Shown in pieces: positions 36,494 through 44,831 of a stretch of 64,000 nucleotides of DNA (its first letter is position 1; each line of letters opens with the position of its first letter). The notes under the pieces are model-generated. The model saw only the letters and a list, made by a program, of their open reading frames with translations, made no database searches and had not been told where the DNA came from. The translations under genes and the position numbers were made by a program. Origin of the DNA: Acidobacteriaceae bacterium (lineage in GTDB: Bacteria; Acidobacteriota; Terriglobia; Terriglobales; Acidobacteriaceae); NCBI GenBank assembly GCA_003168355.1, contig PMSQ01000199.1, positions 32,128 to 96,127 of the forward strand. Direction: 5' to 3'.

Positions 36494-37632
36494 TGCTGGC
36501 TTCTTCCTTCCCAGGCGTCACTTTTCCATGTGATCCCAGGCTGAATCACGACCTTCATTGACTCAGGCTGCGGATGAGCCGCGAGTTTCAACGCCTGCGC
36601 AGCCTCCTGCAACGGGAACCGGTGGCTAATCAGCCGTTCCAGGTTCATTTCTCGGCCCATCACAAAACGAACTGACTCTTCCTGCAAATCCACGGACGCG
36701 CTATAAGAGCCCAGCAGCGACTTCTCATCCACGCAAATCGCGGCGGGATCCACAACCACTTCCCCGCGCTGGGTTTGCGCGAACAACAATACGCGACCGC
36801 CGGGACGAACCGCATCCATGGCCGGACGAATCAACGCATTGCTTCCCACCGCCAGGATCACGGCATCGGCGCCGCGCCCTTCGGTCCGTTCGCGAATTGA
36901 GTTCACCACGTCATCTTTCGACGCGTCGACCGTATTCTGTAATCCGAGGCTTTCAGCTATTTTAAGCCTCTCGGGATACAAATCGGAAGTAATAACGGTG
37001 GCCCCCGCCCGGAGGGCCAAGACACTTAGTATGATGCCGATGGGACCCTGCCCGATGGCCAGCACGATTTCGGCTGGTTGCAGGCTCAGCGCCTCGATTC
37101 CCTTCATGCAGGTATTTACCGGCTCCACGAAGCTAGCCTGCTCAAACGAGACGCTGTTCGGGATCTTGACCGTTCCCTGATCGACGATCCAATCCATAAC
37201 GCGGACGTATTCCGCGAAGCCTCCGCCAGAGGGCTCAAAATTGGCGGTGCATCCGACTTTCTTATAAGTGGCACACTGGGCAAAAGTATTATGACGGCAG
37301 TAATAGCAGGAACGGCATGGAATGTGATGGAAGACGACCACCCGGTTCCCAGGTTGGAACTTGCTGACGCCCGCGCCGACGGCAGCAACTACGCCCGAGG
37401 TTTCATGGCCGAAGATGCGCGGCGGGGAATGGGATCCGGAGGCAATCTTCTTGAGGTCGGTACCGCAAACGCCGCAGGTGTGCACGCGCAGAAGCAGTTC
37501 TCCTGGGCCAATCGCGGGCACGGGAACCGTCTCCAGACGGACGTCGTTGACGCCGCGGTAAACGGCGGCCAACATGGTTGCCGGAATCGACTGGCTCCGG
37601 TCTTCGATCGCGATTTGTCCGGCAATTCCCAT
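36490..37632 (-). CDS. Zinc-dependent alcohol/polyol dehydrogenase (MDR), first of a pair
   Basis: A 380-residue medium-chain dehydrogenase with the catalytic CGVCGTDLKK and FGHETSG motifs, a structural zinc lobe in PCRSCYYCRHNTFAQC, and the cofactor loop AIGQGPIGI. It resembles the following dehydrogenase and overlaps it by 4 bases, so the pair may act on one intermediate in two steps or as a heteromer. About 20 residues precede the usual start of the fold; an internal Met at residue 20 is a possible alternative start. Confidence 0.87.
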   Translation of the reverse strand: MGIAGQIAIEDRSQSIPATMLAAVYRGVNDVRLETVPVPAIGPGELLLRVHTCGVCGTDLKKIASGSHSPPRIFGHETSGVVAAVGAGVSKFQPGNRVVVFHHIPCRSCYYCRHNTFAQCATYKKVGCTANFEPSGGGFAEYVRVMDWIVDQGTVKIPNSVSFEQASFVEPVNTCMKGIEALSLQPAEIVLAIGQGPIGIILSVLALRAGATVITSDLYPERLKIAESLGLQNTVDASKDDVVNSIRERTEGRGADAVILAVGSNALIRPAMDAVRPGGRVLLFAQTQRGEVVVDPAAICVDEKSLLGSYSASVDLQEESVRFVMGREMNLERLISHRFPLQEAAQALKLAAHPQPESMKVVIQPGITWKSDAWEGRSQQ

Positions 37633-37724
37633 TCAGCTTGCAATGAACTCCAATTAGATGAACACCAATTAGATGCTCTTAACACCCACTTTGCATCGGG
37701 GGTGCCGATTCAGGCACCGGAACC

Positions 37725-38279
37725 CTACTTCTGGGCACCGTCTGGGGTCCTCGGGTCGGTATTGGTGAACCGGACCACTACCGTCATCGAATCCAGATAA
37801 GGCGAATCCGGCGGCGTAAAGTGAAAAGCCTTGACCTGCAGCACGACATAGAAACTATCCACTTTGATGATGCGCTTGGCGCCTACCGGCACGGGCGCGA
37901 AGCCGCCAGGCTCCAGGCGCCATAGGGCATCCCTGGCAGCATTTCTCGGATCGTCGGACGGCTGGGGAGACGTTAGCAGGACGTTGTCGTAAATGGGGTG
38001 GTGCATATCCGCGAGCCTTACTTGCCAGGAGGTGATTTTGGTGTCGCCCTCGGGCACTCGCGGAAGGATCGAGAACACATACCGGTCGTCTCCCCGCGAG
38101 TCTTTGATGCGCTCGCGGTAAGCCGAGTCTTGCGGTGTGAGCTTAGCCTCAAAGCTCTCTTCGACGATGCGGGTCTCGCCATTGCGAAAGCTCTCGGCAT
38201 ACAGAGAACTAGGCGCGGACTGCGCGGCCAGAGGCATGGCTGCAAATAAAACAATCGGGAGCAGCATGTGGATTCTCAC
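37725..38279 (-). CDS. Secreted protein of unknown function in the hopanoid operon
   Basis: A 184-residue protein with a signal peptide (MLLPIVLFAAMPLAAQSA). The mature domain is beta-rich and shows no known motif. Its start overlaps the hpnG stop by 4 bases (38276-38279), implying co-translation with a hopanoid side-chain enzyme. It could be a periplasmic factor for lipid handling, but nothing in the sequence shows this. Confidence 0.75.
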   Translation of the reverse strand: MRIHMLLPIVLFAAMPLAAQSAPSSLYAESFRNGETRIVEESFEAKLTPQDSAYRERIKDSRGDDRYVFSILPRVPEGDTKITSWQVRLADMHHPIYDNVLLTSPQPSDDPRNAARDALWRLEPGGFAPVPVGAKRIIKVDSFYVVLQVKAFHFTPPDSPYLDSMTVVVRFTNTDPRTPDGAQK

Positions 38280-39067
38280 TCACGACCTCCAGCGCGCGAG
38301 GGGATCGTAGCTGCAGGCTGCGGAATCGGGTGCGGAGGCGCCGCGATCTTTTCTTGGGCTTTATCTGACGTATGGCTTGACGCCTGGCTGAGTTCCTGAC
38401 GGAGATGCTTCAGATGCTCACCCAGTATCTTCGCTGCCTTGCGGCTGTTGCTGGCGAGGGTCGCAACGCGGCTCCAAAGCCACGGCCTTAGTGCAACAAA
38501 TACTGTAAAGCTCGCGGTCCTGAAGCGCCCCTTGGGGTCGATGAAGCGGGCCATTGCAGGGATTTCAAAATTCGACTCGTCGGAGATCACCTTGGTGGCG
38601 GCGAAGCGAATCCCGTGTGCGCGGGCGGCCGCACCTACCGCGGCGGCTTCCATGTCCACGGCTTTCGCCCCGTAGGCTTGCGCAAGATCGGTTTTTTGCT
38701 TTACTCCAGCCACGACCATGAAGGTCACCAGAGAATTTTGCCGGTCTCCGTCTTCTATTTGGACGCGGCTTCCGTCCCGCGCATCGATAACCGCTGATGG
38801 TGCGAAAAGATCACCCACGCGTAAGCCCGGAGCGAGCGCGCCCGCAAACCCTACCGAATGCAACAGCGTGGGACGGTATAACTCGATCACGGCTTCGGAG
38901 GCGCGGCGCGCAGCCTCGAGGCCAATGCCACCGCAGACAACAACCATGTCGTCCCGCTCAAAGAAAACAAAGCTGCGGCCTTCGTAGTGCTGCTCGACGC
39001 GGCGGCAACTCTTCGTTAGCCCGCTGACTTCGCGCTCCAGGGCAGCCACAATGGCGACTTTATACAT
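38276..39067 (-). CDS. hpnG: Hopanoid-associated nucleosidase/phosphorylase HpnG
   Basis: A 263-residue nucleoside phosphorylase-fold protein. HpnG removes adenine from adenosylhopane to give a ribosyl hopane. Visible are the N-terminal VAIVAALEREV, the glycine motif VCGGIGLEAAR, SVGFAGALAPGLRVGD, and the base-side VDMEAAAVGAAARAHG and ATKVISDES. The frame extends 69 codons upstream, but ATG 39067 matches the fold start and overlaps the hpnA 3' end by 8 bases. The roughly 50-residue C-terminal tail rich in Gln, Ser and Pro is unusual. Confidence 0.88.
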   Translation of the reverse strand: MYKVAIVAALEREVSGLTKSCRRVEQHYEGRSFVFFERDDMVVVCGGIGLEAARRASEAVIELYRPTLLHSVGFAGALAPGLRVGDLFAPSAVIDARDGSRVQIEDGDRQNSLVTFMVVAGVKQKTDLAQAYGAKAVDMEAAAVGAAARAHGIRFAATKVISDESNFEIPAMARFIDPKGRFRTASFTVFVALRPWLWSRVATLASNSRKAAKILGEHLKHLRQELSQASSHTSDKAQEKIAAPPHPIPQPAATIPSRAGGRE

Positions 39068-40046
39068 ATCCGTTGGCTCTAAACCACTCCACGGCGCGGC
39101 GCAACGCATTTTCCGCCGGCATTGCAATCCATCCCAACTCCCGCTCTGCTTTGCCGGAACTAGCCCACATTTTTTTCTTACCCATGCGCACGGTTTCGAC
39201 TGTAGCGCGGGGCTCGCGGCCGAGCAGCCGGCCTGAGACGGTTTGATCCACCGCGCCCGCCGCAAAGGCAACAAAGTAAGGCAGCTTCACTTTCGGTGAC
39301 GGCAAGCCCGCGATTGTGCCCAACTTGTCCAGAATCTGTTTCAAGGTCAGGTTCTCGCCGCCCAGGATGTAGCGCTCGCCGCTCTTGCCTTTTTCCAGAG
39401 CCGCCACATGGCCGCAGGCGCATTCACGAACATCGACCAGGTTCAATCCGGTCTCGACGTAGGCGGGAAACTTCCGCTTCAGAAAGTCCACGATAATTCT
39501 TCCCGTTGGAGTCGGCTTGATATCCCGCTCGCCCACCGGGGTCGTCGGATTCACGGTCACCACTCGCATCCCGCCGCGGCCTGCTTCCATCGCCACCTGT
39601 TCCGCCATAAACTTCGAGCGCTTGTAGTGGCCGATCATGTCGGCGAGGGCGACTGGCGAATCTTCATTCGCTGGATGCCCGTTGCCGGTGAATCCCACTG
39701 TCGCAACGCTGGAGGTGTACACCACGCAACGCACGCCGTTTTTGCGCGCCGCTTCCAGAATCGCCCGCGTGCCTTCCACGTTCGAACGGTACATCTCGGC
39801 CGGGTCCTGTACCCAGAGCCGATAGTCGGCAGCCACGTGAAACAAAACCTCGCAACCTGCCATCGCCTTTTCCAGGGACGCGGAATCGCGGAGATCACCG
39901 GTTGTGGTCTCGGCCTTGAGGCCCTCCAGATTCTTTAGATTGCTGGTGGCACGCACCAGCAGCCGAAGAACGGCCCCCTGCTCGGCTAAGACCCGGGCTA
40001 CGTGACTTCCGAGGAATCCGGTTGCGCCTGTGACGAAAGCTTTCAG
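39060..40046 (-). CDS. hpnA: Hopanoid-associated sugar epimerase HpnA, non-standard start
   Basis: An extended short-chain dehydrogenase/NAD-dependent epimerase of about 328 residues. The frame encodes the full nucleotide loop VTGATGFLGSHVARVL at its N-terminus and the catalytic tyrosine motif (YKRSKFMAE). The first GTG (39956) would delete the nucleotide loop. In-frame TGA lies at 40056-40058 and only CTG codons (40046 and 40052) occur before the loop, so a CTG start at 40046 is proposed. A heptamer array abuts this position and may have displaced the original start. Confidence 0.85.
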   Translation of the reverse strand: MKAFVTGATGFLGSHVARVLAEQGAVLRLLVRATSNLKNLEGLKAETTTGDLRDSASLEKAMAGCEVLFHVAADYRLWVQDPAEMYRSNVEGTRAILEAARKNGVRCVVYTSSVATVGFTGNGHPANEDSPVALADMIGHYKRSKFMAEQVAMEAGRGGMRVVTVNPTTPVGERDIKPTPTGRIIVDFLKRKFPAYVETGLNLVDVRECACGHVAALEKGKSGERYILGGENLTLKQILDKLGTIAGLPSPKVKLPYFVAFAAGAVDQTVSGRLLGREPRATVETVRMGKKKMWASSGKAERELGWIAMPAENALRRAVEWFRANGYV

Positions 40047-40049
40047 AGG

Positions 40050-40080
40050 CAGTTCTCAGTTCTTAATTCTCAGTTCTCAG
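40050..40080. repeat. Heptamer array at the 5' end of hpnA
   Basis: CAGTTCT, CAGTTCT, TAATTCT, CAGTTCT and a partial CAG in tandem. On the minus strand it supplies the TGA that closes the hpnA frame upstream. Confidence 0.75.
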
Positions 40081-40100
40081 TAGCCACCCCGGTTCAACTG

Positions 40101-40170
40101 AGGCCCTCAGGGGCTAAAGCCCGCTATTTGCCTGACCCGGGGCAGGCACGGCTGAAGCCGTGCCCTTCCC
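40101..40170. repeat. Dispersed palindromic repeat (AAAGCCC ... AGCCGTGCC class)
   Basis: Contains GGGGCTAAAGCCC, then a perfect 9-base stem GGCACGGCT (40145-40153) with AGCCGTGCC (40156-40164), then CTTCCC. A second copy lies at 50194-50258 and a related one inside recN. Confidence 0.7.
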
Positions 40171-40190
40171 GAAATGTTTAGAAGGCCCTG

Positions 40191-40211
40191 CTAATTGCCA
40201 ATTGCTAACTG
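40191..40211. repeat. Heptamer array at the 3' end of shc
   Basis: CTAATTG, CCAATTG, CTAACTG in tandem. The shc stop codon (CTA on the plus strand, 40205-40207) lies inside the third unit. Confidence 0.65.
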
Positions 40212-42178
40212 CTGCTCTTCTCCATTACTTTTGCATACGTCGTAAGCGCGAGTAGCGGGAAGTATTGCCGGTAGAGGTGATAGTTCAGATAGAACACGCG
40301 CGGAAAACCCGTGCCCGTGCAATAAAGCTCATCCCACGAACCATCCTCTTTCTGCGTGCGCAGCAGGTAAGCAATACCGCGAGCCACGGAATCGCTGCGG
40401 GTATCGCCTACCGCAAGCAATCCGAGAATCGCCCACGCGGTCTGCGAAGGGGTGCTCGGCCCAATGCCGCGCAGATTTGGATCGTCGTACGATCCCACGG
40501 TCTCGCCCCACCCCCCGTCGGGGTTCTGCACCATGCGCAGCCACTCCGCCGCCTGCTGGATGCAGGGCTCGTGGTTGTCCATGCCAATCGCTTCCAGCCC
40601 GCGCAGCACCAGTGCCGTGCCGTAAATGTAGTTCACGCCCCAGCGCCCAAACCAGCTGCCATCCGGCTCTTGTTCCTTGCGCAGGAATTGAATCGCCCGG
40701 TTCACCGCTGGATTGTTTTTGTCATAGCCGTAGGCCGCCATCATTTCGAGGGTGCGTCCGGTAATATCCACGGTCGCGGGATCGAGCATGGCATTGTGAT
40801 CAGCGAACGGCATATTTTGAAACACCATGCGGTTGTTGTCCTTGTCGAAAGACGCCCAGCCGCCGTTCTTGCACTGCATCGATAAGACCCAATCGATCGC
40901 CCGCTGCACCGACTCGCGCTGGTAGCGTCCGTTTGGATGCTCCACCCGGCTGAGAGCCAGGCAAACCATTGCGGTATCGTCCACATCCGGATAAAACTCG
41001 TTGTTGAATTCGAAGTACCATCCGCCCGGCTTGCCGTTCTTGTTCTTGATCTGCCAGTCGCCTGGATTCCGCACTTGCTTCTGGAGGATCCAGTCGGCGC
41101 ACTTCACCATGCGCGGATCATTGGCCGGTACTCCCGCTTCGCCCAAGGCGAACATGGCGTAGGCCGTATCCCACACCGGAGACATGCACGGCTGCATCCG
41201 GAAGGTATCGCCCTCCTCGATGCCGAGCTTCTCAAACTCATCCAGCGCCCGGATCACCTGGGGATCGTCCACCGAGTAACCGAGGCAACGCATGGCGATG
41301 ATCGAGTTCATGATCGAGGGATAAATGCCGCCAAGTCCGTCGCTCATCTCGAAGCGCTCCAGCATCCATTTCTCGGCCGCCTTCAATGCGACCGAACGCA
41401 GCGGCCGCACGTGGACACGCTCAAACCAATGAGTCATGCGGTCCATACAAAGGAAGAAATTCCGCCACGAAACCAGCTTCCTGGACCAGCGCAAGTGCAT
41501 GCGCGACTTTTGCATGCCGCCAACAAACAGCTCTTCGACACCCATTTCACGGGGAATCTTCTTGAACGGTTTTTTGGCGTAGCAGATGGAAAGCGAGACC
41601 AGGATGGCCCGCGACCACGACGAAATCTCGTAAATATTGAACCAGAACCATTTGGGAAACAGCACAATCTCCGGCGGAATGGCTGGGGCCGCATCGTAAT
41701 CGTATTGCCCAAAGAAACACAGATAGATCTTGGTGAATGTATTGACTTCGGTGACCCCACCGAGTTCGAGAATCTTCTTGCGGGCGCGCTGCAGCACGGG
41801 ATGATCCGTGTTGTATCCCGCCAGCTTCAGCCCGAAATACGCCTTCACAGACGCGCTGACGTTGGACGGCCCCGCCGGATAGGTGCTCCACCCGCCATCT
41901 TCATTCTGGTGCTGAACAATCCAGTTCGCCGCCTTGCGGAAGCGCTCGGGATCGCCCGTGCCCAGCAGGGTATGCAGCAGAATGTAATCCGACTCCAGGG
42001 TGGTGTCAGCTTCCAGTTCGCCGCACCAATAGCCATCCTCGTGCTGAGCGGAGAAGAGAAGCTTGCGGGCGGCGGCCATGGCGGCGGCCACGCGACTGGA
42101 GAGTCCATCGATCTTGCCAAAGCGAAGTTGGGGTGCGGAAGCTAAGTTCGACTCGGGGGAGTTTGTATCCGTCTCCAT
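40205..42178 (-). CDS. shc: Squalene-hopene cyclase
   Basis: Cyclises squalene to hopene/hopanol at the inner membrane. At 657 residues it has full family length. The catalytic DVDDTA motif is at residues 398-403. Several QW-type repeats stabilise the double barrel, for example QNEDGGWS near 91, QCKNGGWASF and QNPDGGWGE. The strongly aromatic C-terminal YLNYHLYRQYFPLLAL is intact. It starts 15 bases after ispH and is followed by hpnA across a 158-base repeat-filled gap. Confidence 0.98.
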   Translation of the reverse strand: METDTNSPESNLASAPQLRFGKIDGLSSRVAAAMAAARKLLFSAQHEDGYWCGELEADTTLESDYILLHTLLGTGDPERFRKAANWIVQHQNEDGGWSTYPAGPSNVSASVKAYFGLKLAGYNTDHPVLQRARKKILELGGVTEVNTFTKIYLCFFGQYDYDAAPAIPPEIVLFPKWFWFNIYEISSWSRAILVSLSICYAKKPFKKIPREMGVEELFVGGMQKSRMHLRWSRKLVSWRNFFLCMDRMTHWFERVHVRPLRSVALKAAEKWMLERFEMSDGLGGIYPSIMNSIIAMRCLGYSVDDPQVIRALDEFEKLGIEEGDTFRMQPCMSPVWDTAYAMFALGEAGVPANDPRMVKCADWILQKQVRNPGDWQIKNKNGKPGGWYFEFNNEFYPDVDDTAMVCLALSRVEHPNGRYQRESVQRAIDWVLSMQCKNGGWASFDKDNNRMVFQNMPFADHNAMLDPATVDITGRTLEMMAAYGYDKNNPAVNRAIQFLRKEQEPDGSWFGRWGVNYIYGTALVLRGLEAIGMDNHEPCIQQAAEWLRMVQNPDGGWGETVGSYDDPNLRGIGPSTPSQTAWAILGLLAVGDTRSDSVARGIAYLLRTQKEDGSWDELYCTGTGFPRVFYLNYHLYRQYFPLLALTTYAKVMEKSSS

Positions 42179-42193
42179 TAATGTGCGGCTCCG

Positions 42194-43174
42194 TTAGTCC
42201 GCGGTAACACTTACCGGAGCGGCGGCGATAGCCTCGACAATCTCCGGCGGCAGCCCGAAGCGGACGTTTTCCGGCATCACTTCGAGTTCCTGCACATTGT
42301 CGAAACCCTTGGTGGCGAGAAACTTCATGGTTTCCTCCACCAGGCATTCCGGCGCCGAAGCGCCGGCCGTCAGCGCGATCGTCCTTACGTCTACCAACCA
42401 CTGGGATTCGATGTCCTTGTAGCTGTCGATGAGATGCGCGTTCGTACCCAGGTTCCGCGCCACTTCGACCAGACGATTCGAATTTGAACTGTTTTCCGAC
42501 CCCACAACCAGTAGCAGATCAGCTTCCGAAGCGACCTGTTTCACGGCTACCTGGCGGTTTTCCGTGGCGTAGCAAATGTCCTGCGCTGCCGGTCCTTTGA
42601 TGTTGGGAAACTTCTTCTTCAAGGCGGCGATGATGTCTTTCGTTTCGTCCAGGCTTAGCGTGGTCTGGGTTAGATACGCCACGCGATCCGGATCCGGCAC
42701 GGAAAGCGACTTCACCTGCTCCGGAGTGCCCACCACCTGCGTTACGAGCGGAGCCTCGCCGAGGGTTCCAATAACTTCGTCGTGGTCGTGGTGCCCGATC
42801 AGGATCAGCGAATAGCCTTCTTTGGCAAACTTCACCGCTTCCACATGCACCTTGGTGACTAGCGGACAAGTGGCATCGATCACCCGGAGTCCGCGCCTGG
42901 CGCTGTGCTCCCGCACCTCGGGCGAAACTCCATGCGCGCTGTAGATGACGCGCTCGCCGTTGGGAACTTCGTCCTCGCTGTCGACGAAGATCGCGCCCTT
43001 GCCGCGCAATTCGTCCACCACAAAACTGTTGTGGACGATTTCCTTGCGGACGTAGATGGGCGGACCGAAGGCTTCCAGAGCGATGCGGACCACGTCGATG
43101 GCCCGCACCACCCCGGCACAGAAGCCCCGCGGCTTCAGCAAAAGCAACGTTTTTCCCTGGCTATCTGGCACCAT
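42194..43174 (-). CDS. ispH: 4-hydroxy-3-methylbut-2-enyl diphosphate reductase
   Basis: Last enzyme of the MEP pathway; makes IPP and DMAPP with a [4Fe-4S] cluster. The cluster cysteines are visible in KPRGFCAGV (about residue 19), DATCPLV (about residue 103) and DICYATENRQ. Substrate-binding SAHGVSPEV and IGHHDHDEV are present. At 326 residues it has normal length, and GGGAG lies just before the ATG. Being first in the minus-strand hopanoid set links precursor supply directly to squalene-hopene cyclase. Confidence 0.96.
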   Translation of the reverse strand: MVPDSQGKTLLLLKPRGFCAGVVRAIDVVRIALEAFGPPIYVRKEIVHNSFVVDELRGKGAIFVDSEDEVPNGERVIYSAHGVSPEVREHSARRGLRVIDATCPLVTKVHVEAVKFAKEGYSLILIGHHDHDEVIGTLGEAPLVTQVVGTPEQVKSLSVPDPDRVAYLTQTTLSLDETKDIIAALKKKFPNIKGPAAQDICYATENRQVAVKQVASEADLLLVVGSENSSNSNRLVEVARNLGTNAHLIDSYKDIESQWLVDVRTIALTAGASAPECLVEETMKFLATKGFDNVQELEVMPENVRFGLPPEIVEAIAAAPVSVTAD

Positions 43175-43380
43175 TCAACTCCCGTTCTTGTGATCTTCCT
43201 ATAGACTCTGTAAGATGCAAAATCCGGCCTGGAATCTGTACGGTCAGGGTACACGAACCCATTGGAGCGATACTAATAAACTACCGGAAAGTGCTCTTCT
43301 GGTCAACGTAAGCCACAGAAACGGCGGGGATTAGCAGCGAAGGGTGAGAATTTGAGCTTGACCGGCATAGGTGGCGCTGC

Positions 43381-43767
43381 TTACCACAACCGTTTTACGC
43401 CGTATCCGTCCAGCGCGCGATCGTTGCTCACAATTGGTATGTTTTCAGCGAGAGCCTGAGCGATCAGCATGCGGTCGAAGGGGTCTTTGTGTGGACCGGG
43501 GAGTAAGCCCGCACGAATACTGTGTTCGGCGGTTACGGCCAAAATCTTTATCCGCTCCCGCGTCAGTGTTTCAACAAAGTCTCGGATCAGATCTGCCGCC
43601 GCCGGGAGTCTTCCCAAGCGAACCTTAGTGGCGATCTCCCAGGCAGAAACCGTGCTCACGAGCGAAATATTGTCTCGGTCTTTGATCAGGGCGCGGGCTG
43701 TCCTAGAGAGATGAGGATCGTTTGTCATCCACCAAATCAAGGCATGGGTATCGAGCAGGCAACGCAA
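43381..43767 (-). CDS. vapC: PIN-domain toxin VapC
   Basis: A 128-residue PIN-domain ribonuclease of a type II toxin-antitoxin pair. Acidic metal-binding residues are placed as expected: CLLDTHALIWW with Asp6, SAWEIATK with Glu, and DPFDRMLIAQA with the third and fourth acids. VapC toxins cleave tRNA or rRNA unless bound by their antitoxin. It begins 6 bases after the antitoxin gene. It lies outside the neighbouring transposon. Confidence 0.92.
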   Translation of the reverse strand: MRCLLDTHALIWWMTNDPHLSRTARALIKDRDNISLVSTVSAWEIATKVRLGRLPAAADLIRDFVETLTRERIKILAVTAEHSIRAGLLPGPHKDPFDRMLIAQALAENIPIVSNDRALDGYGVKRLW

Positions 43768-43773
43768 GGGCCC

Positions 43774-44004
43774 TTACTCCCAGCCTTCCAGCTCTTCCGG
43801 AGGCAGCGGCTCAAAAAATTCCGGCCCGATCTTGATTTTTCCCTTCCACGCGCCGGGCTTACGATCTCCGCGCTCGTCCGCGATGGCAACCAGTCGCACC
43901 ACTGGCTGTTTTCCGCGGGCGATAACGATCTCCTCGCCCCGGCAGGCCTTCTCTATGAGCCGGGAAAGCTGTGTCTTTGCCTTATGGATGGTGATGGTTT
44001 CCAT
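43774..44004 (-). CDS. vapB: Phd/VapB-type antitoxin
   Basis: A 76-residue Phd/YefM-like antitoxin. The N-terminal half (TITIHKAKTQLSRLIEKACRG, then EEIVIARGKQPVVRLV) is the DNA-binding and dimer fold, and the acidic C-terminus (FFEPLPPEELEGWE) is the toxin-binding tail. Such antitoxins repress their own operon. The transposon target duplication begins 55 bases upstream of the start, so the native promoter may be altered. Confidence 0.92.
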   Translation of the reverse strand: METITIHKAKTQLSRLIEKACRGEEIVIARGKQPVVRLVAIADERGDRKPGAWKGKIKIGPEFFEPLPPEELEGWE

Positions 44005-44058
44005 GTCGTCAATGGTTAGCTAAGTAATCTTAGCTAATCTGCTCCGACGCCGTCAAGC

Positions 44059-44066
44059 TCTCTTTT
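44059..44066. repeat. Target-site duplication, left copy
   Basis: TCTCTTTT, repeated exactly at 46876-46883. An 8-base duplication is the usual length for IS1595-family insertion. Confidence 0.9.
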
Positions 44067-44095
44067 GGTAATAATATAGTTGACTGACTACGGTC
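44067..44095. repeat. Left terminal inverted repeat of the transposon
   Basis: 29 bases beginning GGTAATAATATAG and ending ACTACGGTC, exactly matching the reverse complement of 46847-46875. Confidence 0.93.
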
Positions 44096-44352
44096 TACTT
44101 TGATTTCCCGAATAAACCCACGCATACCAGGAACGCCATAAGCCCAGTCGCGGATACCATGACGATAAATGCGAAAATCCCTACGGCCATGCCAATCCAG
44201 TAACTGATCGGTTCCTTGTCCCGGCGAGAGGTGCTGCGGCGGCCTTTGATTATTGTAGTAAGGACACCACTGCGAAAGGATTTGTAATAACCGTTTCCAA
44301 GGAGGAAGGCGATCGTCGCACAAAAAAAGAGTATGAAGAGTTCACGCGCCAC
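44095..44352 (-). CDS. Small membrane protein, transposon passenger
   Basis: An 85-residue protein with two hydrophobic segments (LFILFFCATIAFLLGNGYY and YWIGMAVGIFAFIVMVSATGLMAFLVCVGLF) and a basic loop between them. Its TAG stop (44095-44097) overlaps the last base of the left terminal repeat, so the gene fills the element to its edge. No family is recognised. It lies 31 bases after the PIN-like gene and may be its third partner, or unrelated cargo. Confidence 0.6.
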   Translation of the reverse strand: MARELFILFFCATIAFLLGNGYYKSFRSGVLTTIIKGRRSTSRRDKEPISYWIGMAVGIFAFIVMVSATGLMAFLVCVGLFGKSK

Positions 44353-44383
44353 TTACGCCGCTCTTTCCGCCCTCCGCTGCTCG

Positions 44384-44821
44384 TTACTTGGCTCGTGTTC
44401 GTCGCGTGCGGTGGGTTGCTGTGATTGTTGTACAGTTTGTGATACTACCCTCTTTGCTAAAGGTAGCAAACCATGGGCGCGGCTGCTTTTTGTACATTCG
44501 CAAGACGGTAGCTTTTAGTTTGACGACCGCCGCTAGCCACTCGCGCAATTCCTCTGGCGATGATGGATTGGATGTCGTGGCAAGAATCGTTGCGTTCGGA
44601 TGCTTCTTAATTTCCTCTATGTGGGTCTTGCCCATTTCATGATCCGTGGTAAGTAAGAGCCACTTTTCTTCGTGGCACTTGGCAATAATAGGGCCATCGA
44701 GAACCCCGTTTTGCTTGCCTTTCCTTCCGTCTGGAAAGATGACTCTAAAATCGCGCAACTGAAAATACGGCGCGAGCGTCGCGACGGCTGAATCGCTAGC
44801 GAAACAGTCGTCCAAGAACAC
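44384..44821 (-). CDS. PIN-like (DUF5615-type) putative toxin, transposon passenger
   Basis: A protein of about 145 residues. The N-terminal FLDDCFASDSAVATLAPYF and the central DGPIIAKCHEEKWLLLTTDHEMG match the acidic pattern of PIN-like nuclease domains (Asp-Asp near the start, Asp before the helix, TTDHEM). The C-terminal 40 residues are basic. GTG 44821 is preferred because the fold begins there, 10 bases after the upstream stop; an ATG at 44896 would overlap the DUF433 gene by 65 bases. PIN-like proteins of this type commonly pair with DUF433 antitoxins. Confidence 0.72.
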   Translation of the reverse strand: MFLDDCFASDSAVATLAPYFQLRDFRVIFPDGRKGKQNGVLDGPIIAKCHEEKWLLLTTDHEMGKTHIEEIKKHPNATILATTSNPSSPEELREWLAAVVKLKATVLRMYKKQPRPWFATFSKEGSITNCTTITATHRTRRTRAK

Positions 44822-44831
44822 TACACAGTCG

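Noticed and set aside
40937-42145. Plus-strand open frame (402 codons) opposite shc
   Set aside because: Shadow of squalene-hopene cyclase.
43381-44004. vapBC as part of the transposon
   Set aside because: The left terminal repeat and target duplication start upstream of vapB, placing vapBC outside the element.
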